Part shown: positions 1 through 6,825 of the stretch, piece by piece
Numbering within the stretch: position 1 is the stretch's first letter
Layout of the letters: the number at the start of each line of letters is the position of its first letter
Origin: an uncultured Bacteroidota bacterium
Lineage (GTDB): Bacteria; Bacteroidota; Bacteroidia; Bacteroidales; P3
DNA: 9,887 nucleotides
NCBI GenBank assembly: GCA_900546465.1
Contig: URCX01000070.1
Coordinates: forward strand, 1-9,887
Direction: 5' to 3'
The notes under the pieces: generated by a model
Seen by the model: only the letters and a program-made list of their open reading frames with translations
Told to the model about the DNA's origin: nothing
Database searches by the model: none
Position numbers and translations under genes: made by a program

Positions 1-2026
1 CGCCGCCATAAGATGCAAGAGACACTTCTTTCTGTTCCCAAACATCGGAAGCGTTGGAAAGAACCGTGTCGATGGCAATGAAGTTGTCTCCTTCCAATAC
101 GCCGACCATGATACCGTTCGGTAGAGCAGGATTTTTCAACTTGAATTGTACGCTTAGAAGGTCAAGACTTTCCTCGAAGGAAGGCAACACCACTGTGGCA
201 GTGTAGCCATTCGCTCTGTTGGAATAAAGATAAAGACAACGATTTCCCGAAGCCGATGAACTGTTCGATATGCTTATTTTGTCGCTTGTGCCGATGCCGT
301 ATTTAGTCCAGCATTCCACATATTCGTCATCGCCGTAATAGTAGCTGTCGAAGTTCTCTGCGTATGGCAATTCGTCGATTGCTCCGCATGCTGTTTTGAA
401 TCGTCCCTCTGCCCAAGCACTTTCGCCGGAGGAACCGCATATTGCTTTCACTCTGTACGTGTACCAAGTATTAGGAGTAAGCCCTGTGGCTGTGCAGTTG
501 GTCGTTGTGGAAGTAAATGTCAAAGCTCCGCTCCAATCGCTCGCAGATGTGCTTACTTCAAGAAGATAATCGCCCGCATCATTAGGGTCGTTCCATTCTA
601 TGGTTGCCTCATTATGGAGTATCTCTGTCAAGTGTTGATTGCTCAATGTCTGACATGCAGGAATGTAATCTATGCTTAGGTCATCTACCCACATATTTCC
701 GGAAGCTCTCACGAAGTGTTCTTTCAAGGCAATGCGACCTCCCTGTCCCGTATAGGAAGCAAGGCTTACTTCACGTCTCTGCCATGTATTGCTTATGGTG
801 TTATATACTGTATCTATGCCGACAAAAGTACCGTCATTCTCGACAACTCCTACTATCATACCGTTATCCAACTGCGGATACTTTAATTGAAAGACCACAT
901 TCAAAGCACTCAAATCTATACTTTCGTCCAACTGCGGTGCAACGGCAATCACTTCCGCTGTTGCGTTAGGAACTTGAAATACCAAGGCGGCTGTACCGGA
1001 TAGATGTTGAGTGTTCGCCACATAAAGGGCGTTCGATGCAGTGGTGTTGTTCAAAATCTTTGTCCAGCATGGCGGAAAGACACTTGTACCCGCACCATAG
1101 CTGTCGAAATTATCCGTATAAGGCAATTCCGTTACAGCATCGCAAGGCGTTCTGAAGGAAACAGACGACCAAACACTCTCATCATCGCTGCCGCATATTG
1201 CTTTTACGCGACAGTTGTACAAGGTATTAGACGTAAGTCCAGTAAAGGTGTAGAAAGTATCGCTCACATTGTTGCTTTCCGCTCCCGTCCAATCCGCTTG
1301 TGTGCTTGGTTTGATTTCGATTTGGTAATTGAGTGCTGCCGCACTTGCATTCCAAATTACGCTTGCCACATTCTGCGATACCGTAGTAGTCTGAAAGCCG
1401 CTTATCGCAGGACAAGAAGTATTTGGTGGCGGTACTGCAGCGTATGTTGCATTTTCTTCGGTATTAGTCTCTCCGCTGCCGCTGAAATCCTGCCATCTTG
1501 CAATAGTCCAACCGCCTACGCTCTGCATCCAACCATTGTTGGATAAGAACCAAAAACCGGGATAACCGAAGCCGAATTGGCAACGGTCTTCCGCTTCAAC
1601 AGGAATAAAAGCATCTACATCTAAGTTGACAGGTATGGCATTTGTTGTCGGATTTACAATCTGTGTCGGAGAGTCAGGATCGTGTAAAGAGAATACACCG
1701 TTACCGTTCATGTCTATTCCGAAACCGTTAACCGTTCCCGAGGAAGAACCTTCCTGATAATAGAAACGCGGATCCGCTGCCGCAATTTCTTCACACATCT
1801 GTTTCATTGATTTATTGCCGTCATAGCGATAGCCATAAACCAAAGCCTGAGGCGTTTTACCATCGTTGAATACCAAGACGAAGGCAGCCTCGTTACTGCC
1901 GTTACCGACCCAATACTGGATATCGGCTGCCGTAAACACCCCGTTAGGAGCCGTGCCGAGTGTTTGAGCCGTCAGGCAAATGCTTGTCAACAATGCCGAC
2001 AAGAGGCATAAACAAACTTTTTTCAT
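1..2026 (-). CDS. Secreted multidomain FN3/jelly-roll protein under a B12 riboswitch (C-terminus beyond window)
   Basis: The frame is open from the ATG at 2026 to the left edge, giving 675 residues with no stop. Residues 1-20 form a signal peptide (MKK, hydrophobic core, ending LTA-Q). Residues 30-185 are a module with the pattern DIQYWVGNGSNEAAFVLVF, then an aromatic GYRYDG and AAADPRFYY; I have a sense of similar modules in other Bacteroidota secreted proteins but cannot name the family. Residues 205-295 are a fibronectin type III domain. Residues 297-457 are a jelly-roll of the cleaved-adhesin/MAM-like kind (LPYTDNFDSY at the start, MWVDDLSI near the end). A second FN3 (458-547) and second jelly-roll (548 onward, cut) follow. 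By family logic it should end in a T9SS sorting domain outside the window. The upstream cobalamin riboswitch implies repression by B12. A role in extracellular B12 capture is inference; an adhesin is the alternative. Confidence 0.9.
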   Translation of the reverse strand, partial: MKKVCLCLLSALLTSICLTAQTLGTAPNGVFTAADIQYWVGNGSNEAAFVLVFNDGKTPQALVYGYRYDGNKSMKQMCEEIAAADPRFYYQEGSSSGTVNGFGIDMNGNGVFSLHDPDSPTQIVNPTTNAIPVNLDVDAFIPVEAEDRCQFGFGYPGFWFLSNNGWMQSVGGWTIARWQDFSGSGETNTEENATYAAVPPPNTSCPAISGFQTTTVSQNVASVIWNASAAALNYQIEIKPSTQADWTGAESNNVSDTFYTFTGLTSNTLYNCRVKAICGSDDESVWSSVSFRTPCDAVTELPYTDNFDSYGAGTSVFPPCWTKILNNTTASNALYVANTQHLSGTAALVFQVPNATAEVIAVAPQLDESIDLSALNVVFQLKYPQLDNGMIVGVVENDGTFVGIDTVYNTISNTWQRREVSLASYTGQGGRIALKEHFVRASGNMWVDDLSIDYIPACQTLSNQHLTEILHNEATIEWNDPNDAGDYLLEVSTSASDWSGALTFTSTTTNCTATGLTPNTWYTYRVKAICGSSGESAWAEGRFKTACGAIDELPYAENFDSYYYGDDEYVECWTKYGIGTSDKISISNSSSASGNRCLYLYSNRANGYTATVVLPSFEESLDLLSVQFKLKNPALPNGIMVGVLEGDNFIAIDTVLSNASDVWEQKEVSLASYGG
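2..1414 (-). repeat. Tandem FN3 + jelly-roll coding repeat, about 252 codons per unit
   Basis: Within the secreted protein, residues 205-457 (bases 656-1414) and 458-675 (bases 2-655, cut by the edge) are two copies of the same two-domain unit. Matching landmarks are RVKAICGS at residues 273-280 and 525-532, ELPY..NFDSY near 300 and 552, and SLASY near 421 and 669. At DNA level the 14-base string ccgcatattgcttt occurs at 435 and again at 1191, exactly 756 bases apart. The copies are diverged overall, so the duplication is old or conserved for function. More copies may lie left of the window. Confidence 0.8.
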
Positions 2027-2048
2027 TTCGTTGTCTGTCGTTTTATAA

Positions 2049-2117
2049 TTAAACAATGACGTAACTAACGAAAGATACAGCGTGAGAGAAAAGGCAACCC
2101 CGAAAAAGACAAGGCAT
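2049..2117 (-). other. Possible 22-codon leader ORF between riboswitch and start codon
   Basis: An ATG at 2117 opens a frame of 22 codons ending in TAA at 2049-2051, inside the 157-nt stretch between the aptamer and the adhesin-like gene. The peptide would begin MPCLFRGCLF. There is no clear ribosome binding site and an ORF this short can arise by chance, so it is listed only because it lies where a riboswitch expression platform should be. The rest of 2027-2183 shows no strong hairpin followed by a T run, so regulation by translation or an RNA-RNA contact is more likely than a classic terminator. Confidence 0.15.
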
Positions 2118-2183
2118 ATAACTACCCGCAATTCACTCTTTGCAATCACATCTCTATTTCCCGAAAGATACGATTCTTCTTTG

Positions 2184-2397
2184 GCAAAATCACGGTAGGT
2201 CTTCTGACTTGCACCTCCTCGAAAACGTGCCTTCCCATTACTTGAACAGTGGCTGAGAAATTGCGAGACAATCTCTCTGTGGTTGTTTCCAAAGAACAAA
2301 AGCGTTAAACGCTTTCATGGTGCTTACAGCTACGGGTTTAGTTCTTGATTTTCACAAGATTCCCTTTTAATCCGCCGAAGCGGAACCGCCGATTTGC
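2184..2397 (-). promoter_or_regulatory. Cobalamin (adenosylcobalamin-type) riboswitch aptamer
   Basis: Read on the minus strand, the conserved elements occur in the right order. P1 5' strand GCAAATC (2391-2397) pairs with GATTTTGC (2184-2191) with one bulged base. Next come GGTTCCG/CGGATT (2368-2386), AAAAGGGAAT, then a CTTG..CAAG stem around TGAAAA (2341-2368), and ACCCGTAGCTGTAA (2325-2338). A peripheral hairpin AAAGCG/CGCTTT follows (2300-2317). The core continues with GCCACTG (2247-2253), ATGGGAAGGC (2229-2238) and the B12 box AAGTCAGAAGACCTACC (2194-2210). Length is typical for Rfam RF00174. It lies between a promoter box and the secreted protein gene on the same strand, so that gene is presumably repressed when cobalamin is plentiful. 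The aptamer call is strong; the mode of control is not visible. Confidence 0.95.
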
Positions 2398-2406
2398 AGC
2401 TGCAAA
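2393..2406. repeat. 14-bp perfect palindrome TTTGCAGCTGCAAA
   Basis: This perfect inverted repeat covers the last bases of the -7 box and the first bases of the riboswitch P1 strand. It could be an operator-like site, or an RNA structure competing with P1 if transcription starts early. It may equally be a by-product of the box and the P1 sequence lying side by side. Confidence 0.45.
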
Positions 2407-2410
2407 GGTA
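2403..2410 (-). promoter_or_regulatory. Bacteroidota -7 box (TACCTTTG) for the riboswitch transcript
   Basis: TACCTTTG matches the TAnnTTTG consensus of the Bacteroidota primary sigma factor. It ends six bases before the first base of the riboswitch P1 stem, so a transcript starting about seven bases downstream would begin right at the aptamer. No good TTTG sits 18-21 bases further upstream, so the -33 half is weak or absent. The same TACCTTTGCAG string occurs in the nusB promoter. Confidence 0.6.
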
Positions 2411-2495
2411 AAACTAAAATTTGAATCATACTTATTGCAGGCATGGAATTAACGTTTTCCGCATGCTTAGGACAGATAGCGTCTTACAAGAACAG

Positions 2496-2529
2496 GGGAA
2501 GAGATGTTGTAATATCTCTGCATCTTCCC
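2496..2529 (-). terminator. Candidate terminator hairpin after the SprT-like gene
   Basis: GGGAAG (2496-2501) pairs with CTTCCC (2524-2529), with an inner AGAT/ATCT stem, an 8-base loop and a 6-base bulge on one side. It lies 18 bases past the stop of the SprT-like gene and upstream of the next promoter, where an operon end is expected. It lacks a clean T run on the minus-strand side, while the plus-strand side does reach a run of T at 2543-2549. Intrinsic termination is therefore plausible but not certain. The rest of 2411-2547 shows nothing else I can name. Confidence 0.4.
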
Positions 2530-2547
2530 TCTGTCAAATAGGATTTT

Positions 2548-2958
2548 TTACTTTTTCAGCAGCCTGCTCAGTTCTTTGGGAAAGGTGGCACAGGGTTTGA
2601 GTGCATGGTGCATAAGGAGTTCTGATATGTCTTGGGGAAATATGTTGCGATAGATGTATTCTTTCAGCATGCGTGTGTATATGGTTTTCCATTCTTTGCC
2701 ATGAGAGGCGGTGGTTCTTCCGTTTTGCATGCGGTTCTCCAAATGTGCCATTTCATGTATAAGGACTATGAGCATGGCATAAGGCGAAAGGTCGTCGTTC
2801 AATCTTATGAGGTGTCCGCCTTCGGCTGTCGGGTGGTATGAACCGAGGGTTCGGCTGCGAGCCGGGCTTAGTTTGATTTCCGTATTCGGATATGCGGATA
2901 GTTGTTTTTCTACTTCTTCAAGCGATTGTGCGGGAAGATGGGTGAGTAAGGGTTTCAT
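2548..2958 (-). CDS. SprT-like zinc metalloprotein, short form
   Basis: 136 residues. The zinc-metalloprotease motif HEMAH is at residues 68-72, and a likely third ligand is H86 in ASHGKEW. The flanks (LGSYHPTAEGGHLIRLN before, KTIYTRMLKEY..NIFPQDI after) follow the SprT-like proteins of Bacteroidales. SprT/Spartan proteins are linked to proteolysis of DNA-protein crosslinks in eukaryotes; the bacterial role is not well established. From memory, Bacteroides relatives run to about 200 residues with an extra C-terminal domain; this one stops soon after the metal-binding core. The ATG is the first possible start, because an in-frame TAA lies two codons upstream. It overlaps the end of the small lipoprotein gene by 41 bases and probably ends the long transcript. 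Confidence 0.85.
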   Translation of the reverse strand: MKPLLTHLPAQSLEEVEKQLSAYPNTEIKLSPARSRTLGSYHPTAEGGHLIRLNDDLSPYAMLIVLIHEMAHLENRMQNGRTTASHGKEWKTIYTRMLKEYIYRNIFPQDISELLMHHALKPCATFPKELSRLLKK

Positions 2959-3115
2959 ACATTAAGGGTTTCTGATGATAAAAAGAGAAAGTCGGGCAGT
3001 TGCATTTGCGTTTGGAGCGATGGCGTTTGCCGAATTTTCCGCTGCCTGCACAGGCTCCGAAAAGAAATGCAGATAACAGCATTATGATGACCCACTTTCT
3101 CTTTTTCATCTCCAC
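2918..3115 (-). CDS. Small lipoprotein, 65 residues, unknown function
   Basis: A basic start (MEMKKRK), a hydrophobic stretch (residues 8-20) and a cysteine at 22 in LFGAC suggest a lipoprotein signal, though the -3 residue (F) is not ideal. The mature part is short and basic with KRKCNCPTF, a Cys-x-Cys-Pro motif that I associate with tiny lipoproteins in Bacteroidales. Translation could instead begin at the second methionine (3109). The gene starts 17 bases after the protease stop and its tail overlaps the SprT-like gene in another frame. The last 15 or so residues have no family support and may drift freely. I see no basis for a function. Confidence 0.65.
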   Translation of the reverse strand: MEMKKRKWVIIMLLSAFLFGACAGSGKFGKRHRSKRKCNCPTFSFYHQKPLMYETLTHPSSRTIA

Positions 3116-3132
3116 TATACCTTATTATCTTA

Positions 3133-4788
3133 TTATCGAATTATTACTTTATGAGATGATTCTTCGTTGTCGGCATGTATTCTGATGATATATACGCCGC
3201 TTATGTAGTTCTGCAAGTTTATCGTATGGCTTCTGCATGCGGAAGGCAGGCTGCGTACCTCCAAGCGACGGCCTGTTTGGTCGTAGATTTCCAAAATGAT
3301 ATTTTGATAATCTGTATCGAAGTCTATGGTCAGGCGATCTGTGGCTGGGTTGGGTGCTATGCGGGAGTTGTTCTCCTTTGCTGCCATTTCGGGCAAGGAA
3401 GATGTGTAATCCATTCCGCCTATGGAGCTTACTCCTGTTGAAGCTGGGTCGAGCCATGGTTGCAAGCGGCGTTCGTCTGCACTTCCGTTCGATGCCCATG
3501 AGTAGGAAAACTTACCGTAATAATCGATTTTCTTGGCTGCACTTTCGTTGCATGCGGAATAACCGCCCGTAAGGTCGCCTATGATTTGTCCTGCATCATT
3601 GAAAAGTGCGGAACCGGATGAGCCTCCTTCGGTTATGCCGTATCCGTTTTCGGTTTCAACCCATTTGGCTTCCCAGTGTGTGGAATTATTGCTGCCCATG
3701 CTTGCGGATTGCAAACGGCTGTTGAAGGTGGATATTTTCTTTACGTCTCCGGAAGGGTGATGTATGCAGACTCCGTGGGAAACGGCTTGATTTCTGTTAT
3801 CCCAACCGCACCAGAAAGGATTGTAGCTTTGAGGTACATCATTCTTCAAGAGAAAGAGACAGAAGTCGCTGCCTGAGTTGGAGTAGGTATTGTCGTAGGC
3901 TTTCAGGCTTGCTCCCGTAAGAGATTGCGAACGGGAAGGCTCTTGCGCACTTGTGGAGCAACCGGAGGTCTCGTAGTTAAAGTAAAAGACAAACTGCGAA
4001 TAATAGGAACTTGACCTTACCTCCTCTATGCAGTGTGCCGCTGTAAGGAGATAGGGTTTGCGGTCGTAATCGGTATTGTTTATCAATGTACCTGTACACC
4101 AACCCATATAGTAACTGCTCATCTTGATCTGTATTCTTGCAACGGCTCTTTGCTGTTTGCGGAAGTTGTCTCCCTCCGAGCAGTTGACATTCACATTGCA
4201 AGTACCCGAGGCACGGTATTCATCGGACGCCTTGACTATATCCCTGTACGCATAGCCTATTTCACTTATTTCGATAATGGCTTTGTCGCTGCATTGTTCA
4301 GGCTCGAAGTACTCGAAGATGATTTTGTCGCCTTCAAGATATTCTGTGGCGAAAGTTCTCAATTCGTGATTGTTAAATGAAGAGAATGCACCTAATACTT
4401 TGGTATGGTCGCTGTTATAAAGAAAGAGTTTGCCTTCTTTCGGTAAGATGAAGCGGTCGGAGTAAAAGACGAGGGCTTGTGCTTCCGGCACTTCAAGGGC
4501 AAGGCGGTAAATCTTTCCATCCGATGTCTTGGTACATTCGGCTTGCGAAAAGAAGTCCGTATGGCAAGGAAGAATAATGCCGAAACGCCTTGGCTTGAAC
4601 ATGGCTTCGTAGCTTTCGTCCTCTGCAATGACCTTGGTCAAATCTGGTTTTGCCAAAGTGATGGTTTTAAGCACTGCATTCATCAATTCCTTTGAGGAAA
4701 AAGATGGAGGCATTTCATTTGTGCTTAATTGGGCATGGGCTGCAAATGCAAACAATGCCAATGCCGAAAATAACAGTTGTTTTTTCAT
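3133..4788 (-). CDS. Secreted lysyl-endopeptidase-like serine protease with T9SS sorting domain
   Basis: 551 residues. A signal peptide (1-19, ending AHA-Q) leads to a region (20-205) that is probably a propeptide or accessory domain. The trypsin-fold protease domain follows (about 206-460). Catalytic residues are H252 (LLTAAHC), D308 (SGSDFCLFLL) and S391 (GGSSGSALF). The stretch from TEGGSSGS through LTGGYSAC..DYYGKF to WLDPASTG closely follows Achromobacter lysyl endopeptidase as I remember it. D422 falls where that enzyme's lysine-binding Asp225 lies, so cleavage after basic residues is predicted; T407 replaces its His210. Residues 476-551 (IAPNPATDRLTI to VYIIRI..HKVIIR) are a T9SS type A sorting domain, so the enzyme should be exported through the outer membrane and released or anchored at the surface. 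It starts 22 bases after coaE, probably sharing its transcript. Confidence 0.93.
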   Translation of the reverse strand: MKKQLLFSALALFAFAAHAQLSTNEMPPSFSSKELMNAVLKTITLAKPDLTKVIAEDESYEAMFKPRRFGIILPCHTDFFSQAECTKTSDGKIYRLALEVPEAQALVFYSDRFILPKEGKLFLYNSDHTKVLGAFSSFNNHELRTFATEYLEGDKIIFEYFEPEQCSDKAIIEISEIGYAYRDIVKASDEYRASGTCNVNVNCSEGDNFRKQQRAVARIQIKMSSYYMGWCTGTLINNTDYDRKPYLLTAAHCIEEVRSSSYYSQFVFYFNYETSGCSTSAQEPSRSQSLTGASLKAYDNTYSNSGSDFCLFLLKNDVPQSYNPFWCGWDNRNQAVSHGVCIHHPSGDVKKISTFNSRLQSASMGSNNSTHWEAKWVETENGYGITEGGSSGSALFNDAGQIIGDLTGGYSACNESAAKKIDYYGKFSYSWASNGSADERRLQPWLDPASTGVSSIGGMDYTSSLPEMAAKENNSRIAPNPATDRLTIDFDTDYQNIILEIYDQTGRRLEVRSLPSACRSHTINLQNYISGVYIIRIHADNEESSHKVIIR

Positions 4789-4810
4789 AAGATTTTATCG
4801 TTTTTATATG

Positions 4811-5419
4811 TTAGTTCTTACGCTTTTCATTCTTAATGCAATGCTTCAATATATCGCCATGAATTGACAGTATTTGAGGAAGAAGCATTGTCATATTATC
4901 ATGTAGAATAACATAATCCGCCAAGGTATTTTTCTTTTCCTGCGGCATTTGACTTCTTATCCTTTGAAGCACTTGTTCTTTGTTGCAATCATCACGAAGC
5001 ATTACCCTTTGAAGCACCACTTCTTCCGGAGTGCTTATGCTGATGATTGTATCGAAGCAATCTTGCAAGGAATTTTCAAACAATATTGCACTTTCCATGA
5101 TTACATAAGGCGAATGTTGTTTTTCTGCCCACTCATCGAAGCGTTTGAAGACTTCGGGGTGTACCATGGAATTGAGGATTTGCAATTCTTTTTTGTCGGA
5201 AAAGACTTTGTCGGCGAGTTTTCGGCGGTTCAAACTGCCGTTCTCTATGATGTCTCTGCCGAAATGCTCTGCTATCTTTTCAAGAAATGCTTCGTCATCA
5301 TAAAGCAGCTTTGCCTGTGTGTCGGAATAAAACACGGCTACGCCCAAATGCTCGAACACTTGTGCGATAAGCGTCTTTCCGCAACCTATTCCGCCTGTAA
5401 GTCCTACTCTTGCTTTCAT
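4811..5419 (-). CDS. coaE: Dephospho-CoA kinase
   Basis: 202 residues, the usual length. CoaE phosphorylates the ribose 3'-hydroxyl of dephospho-CoA with ATP, the last step of CoA synthesis, in the cytoplasm. The P-loop is GGIGCGKT (residues 9-16), preceded by the typical VGLT strand. SDTQAK (32-37) matches the family's conserved Asp region after the first helix, and MESAILFEN (residues 108-116) is the family's substrate-side strand (usually PLLFE). The lid region lies around QRVMLRDDCNKEQVLQRIRSQM. Its ATG overlaps the ybbR stop codon in an ATGA arrangement, which implies translational coupling. Confidence 0.96.
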   Translation of the reverse strand: MKARVGLTGGIGCGKTLIAQVFEHLGVAVFYSDTQAKLLYDDEAFLEKIAEHFGRDIIENGSLNRRKLADKVFSDKKELQILNSMVHPEVFKRFDEWAEKQHSPYVIMESAILFENSLQDCFDTIISISTPEEVVLQRVMLRDDCNKEQVLQRIRSQMPQEKKNTLADYVILHDNMTMLLPQILSIHGDILKHCIKNEKRKN

Positions 5420-6393
5420 TTCTTTATCACGTAATCCAATTTGGGTGGTTCGATAGATACGACTTTTACCAAATCAGGCAGATTGTTCAGCATAACCCGC
5501 AATTTCCTTTTCCTGTTCTCTCCCTCTGCCATAACATAGGCTGTTATGTCATCGGTATTGACCTTGCGATAGTCGTCAATGGCGACCCTATACCTGAGTT
5601 TCACTGTCGGAGGATAGAGCTTTACCTTCTCCCCCTTGCCTGTTATCGCTTCAACCGGAAGAACGATGGTATTCTCAGTGTATTCTTTCACTTCCACCTT
5701 TAAGCCTACCATTGTCATTTGCAGGTTCAAACGGTCGGAAGCATAATCGAAGTCAACAGGTACAAAACTTATCAGGTTGCGATTTACTCCTTTCAGTGTG
5801 ATTTCCTTGGTGTAGAGGGTGTCTGTCTTTTCGAGTTCCTCACGTGTTCCCTCCACCTCTATGCGATCGGCAAGCAATACGGGCGTACCGAACAAGGAAA
5901 AGGGTTGCTCGCACTCCACCTTAACCCTGCTGACAAGAGGCACGGACTTTGAGTAGGTCTTCTTCCACCTCAGGCTCAATGTGTCGGGCATTATCTCCAT
6001 CGGCACATTGCTCATGCCGATTGCTCCAAGTACTTGTTTGTTCAAAAAGCCTGTCGGGATTTTTGCATAACCGCTTTTCATATCCATGGAAAGGGAAGCG
6101 AGGTCTATATGCAGTTTTCCGGCTTGACGAACCGACAATCGGCTCGTCAACCAATCGAAGCCGTCCGTTGTCAGATGGACTTTCACAACACTGTCGCTGC
6201 AAAAGAACTGTCTGTCCGGCTGTTCGCTGCTTGCAAAGGTCAGAGGTACCGAAAGGGTGTATTGATAATTCTTGCCAAGTGTTACGAACAACCAAAGAAA
6301 AATGCTCAAACAAAGACAAACCGACATAATCCGCACCCTGCGGTCTGTCAGCAATCCATGCAAAACATTCTTTCTTTCCTTGTTTTTCAACAT
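5416..6393 (-). CDS. YbbR-domain (CdaR-like) membrane-anchored protein
   Basis: 325 residues with one N-terminal membrane segment (about 22-40, IMSVCLCLSIFLWLFVTLG) after a basic cytoplasmic end. The rest is a mostly beta extracytoplasmic region with repeated YbbR-like strands (for example VPLTF near 49, SVPLVSRVKVE and YPPTVKLRYRV). In Firmicutes such proteins (CdaR) regulate the diadenylate cyclase CdaA; in Bacteroidota the role is not established, and no cyclase gene is seen here. The placement between yajC and coaE is a recurring Bacteroidales arrangement. The start at 6393 is supported by the membrane segment beginning at a normal distance from it. A 7-bp hairpin sits just upstream. Confidence 0.88.
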   Translation of the reverse strand: MLKNKERKNVLHGLLTDRRVRIMSVCLCLSIFLWLFVTLGKNYQYTLSVPLTFASSEQPDRQFFCSDSVVKVHLTTDGFDWLTSRLSVRQAGKLHIDLASLSMDMKSGYAKIPTGFLNKQVLGAIGMSNVPMEIMPDTLSLRWKKTYSKSVPLVSRVKVECEQPFSLFGTPVLLADRIEVEGTREELEKTDTLYTKEITLKGVNRNLISFVPVDFDYASDRLNLQMTMVGLKVEVKEYTENTIVLPVEAITGKGEKVKLYPPTVKLRYRVAIDDYRKVNTDDITAYVMAEGENRKRKLRVMLNNLPDLVKVVSIEPPKLDYVIKK

Positions 6394-6417
6394 CTGCCCT
6401 TTCGGAGTATAAAACGA

Positions 6418-6448
6418 AGCGTCTCAACCCTTAATCGGCAAAGACGCT
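6418..6448 (-). other. Intercistronic hairpin between yajC and ybbR
   Basis: AGCGTCT (6418-6424) and AGACGCT (6442-6448) are perfect inverted copies around a 17-base loop. On the minus strand the hairpin follows an A-rich stretch and is followed by TTCGTTTTAT, so it might act as a weak attenuator or an RNA stability element. On the plus strand it is followed by GTTTTTTG, but no plus-strand gene exists to end there. The long loop argues for caution. Confidence 0.35.
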
Positions 6449-6477
6449 GTTTTTTGTTCTCTTGATTTCTTGGCGGA

Positions 6478-6786
6478 TTACTTTTGTACAGGTGCAACAC
6501 TCATTGCTATTGCAGACTTTTCCACTTCAATCTTCACATTGTCGGCAATCTCCAACAAAACACTGGTCTCCTTCACATCGGCAATCTTACCATGCAAACC
6601 GCCTATCGTAACAACCTTTTGTCCTTTCGATAATGCTTCTCTGAATTTCTTTTCTTCCTTTTGTCTCTTTTGTTGAGGGCGTATCATAAAGAAGTAGAAT
6701 ATCACTACTATCGCCACCAACATCAATATGGAGCCCATTGCCCCACCGCCGCCTTGTGCTTGTAATAAAACGTTTAACAAATTCAT
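6478..6786 (-). CDS. yajC: Sec translocon accessory protein YajC
   Basis: 102 residues, a normal YajC length. A glycine-rich start (QGGGGAMGS) leads to a single membrane helix (about 18-35, ending YFFMI). The family's hallmark RPQQKRQKEEKKF follows at 36-48, then a small beta-rich cytoplasmic domain (GQKVVTIGGLHGKIADV, VLLEIADNVKIEVEKSAI). YajC associates with SecDF at the inner membrane and aids protein export. It lies 39 bases after the DUF1573 gene and 84 bases before ybbR, within the nusB transcript. Confidence 0.96.
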   Translation of the reverse strand: MNLLNVLLQAQGGGGAMGSILMLVAIVVIFYFFMIRPQQKRQKEEKKFREALSKGQKVVTIGGLHGKIADVKETSVLLEIADNVKIEVEKSAIAMSVAPVQK

Positions 6787-6825
6787 TTCCTATTGTTTAT
6801 TGATTGTTTTTTCTTTTTCTCTCTC

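Noticed and set aside
604..1546. Two plus-strand open frames (604-969 and 1004-1546)
   Set aside because: They lie wholly inside the minus-strand FN3/jelly-roll gene. Their translations are rich in Cys, Arg and Ser without any domain pattern, as expected for antisense shadows.
2496..2549. The hairpin plus T run as a plus-strand terminator
   Set aside because: No plus-strand gene precedes it; if it works, it more likely serves the minus-strand SprT-like gene.
4949..5434. 161-codon plus-strand frame opposite coaE
   Set aside because: It is antisense to a clear dephospho-CoA kinase and shows no signal of its own.
5921..6427. 168-codon minus-strand frame overlapping ybbR
   Set aside because: It overlaps the ybbR coding sequence in another frame, has no recognisable motif, and the YbbR frame carries the membrane segment and family pattern.
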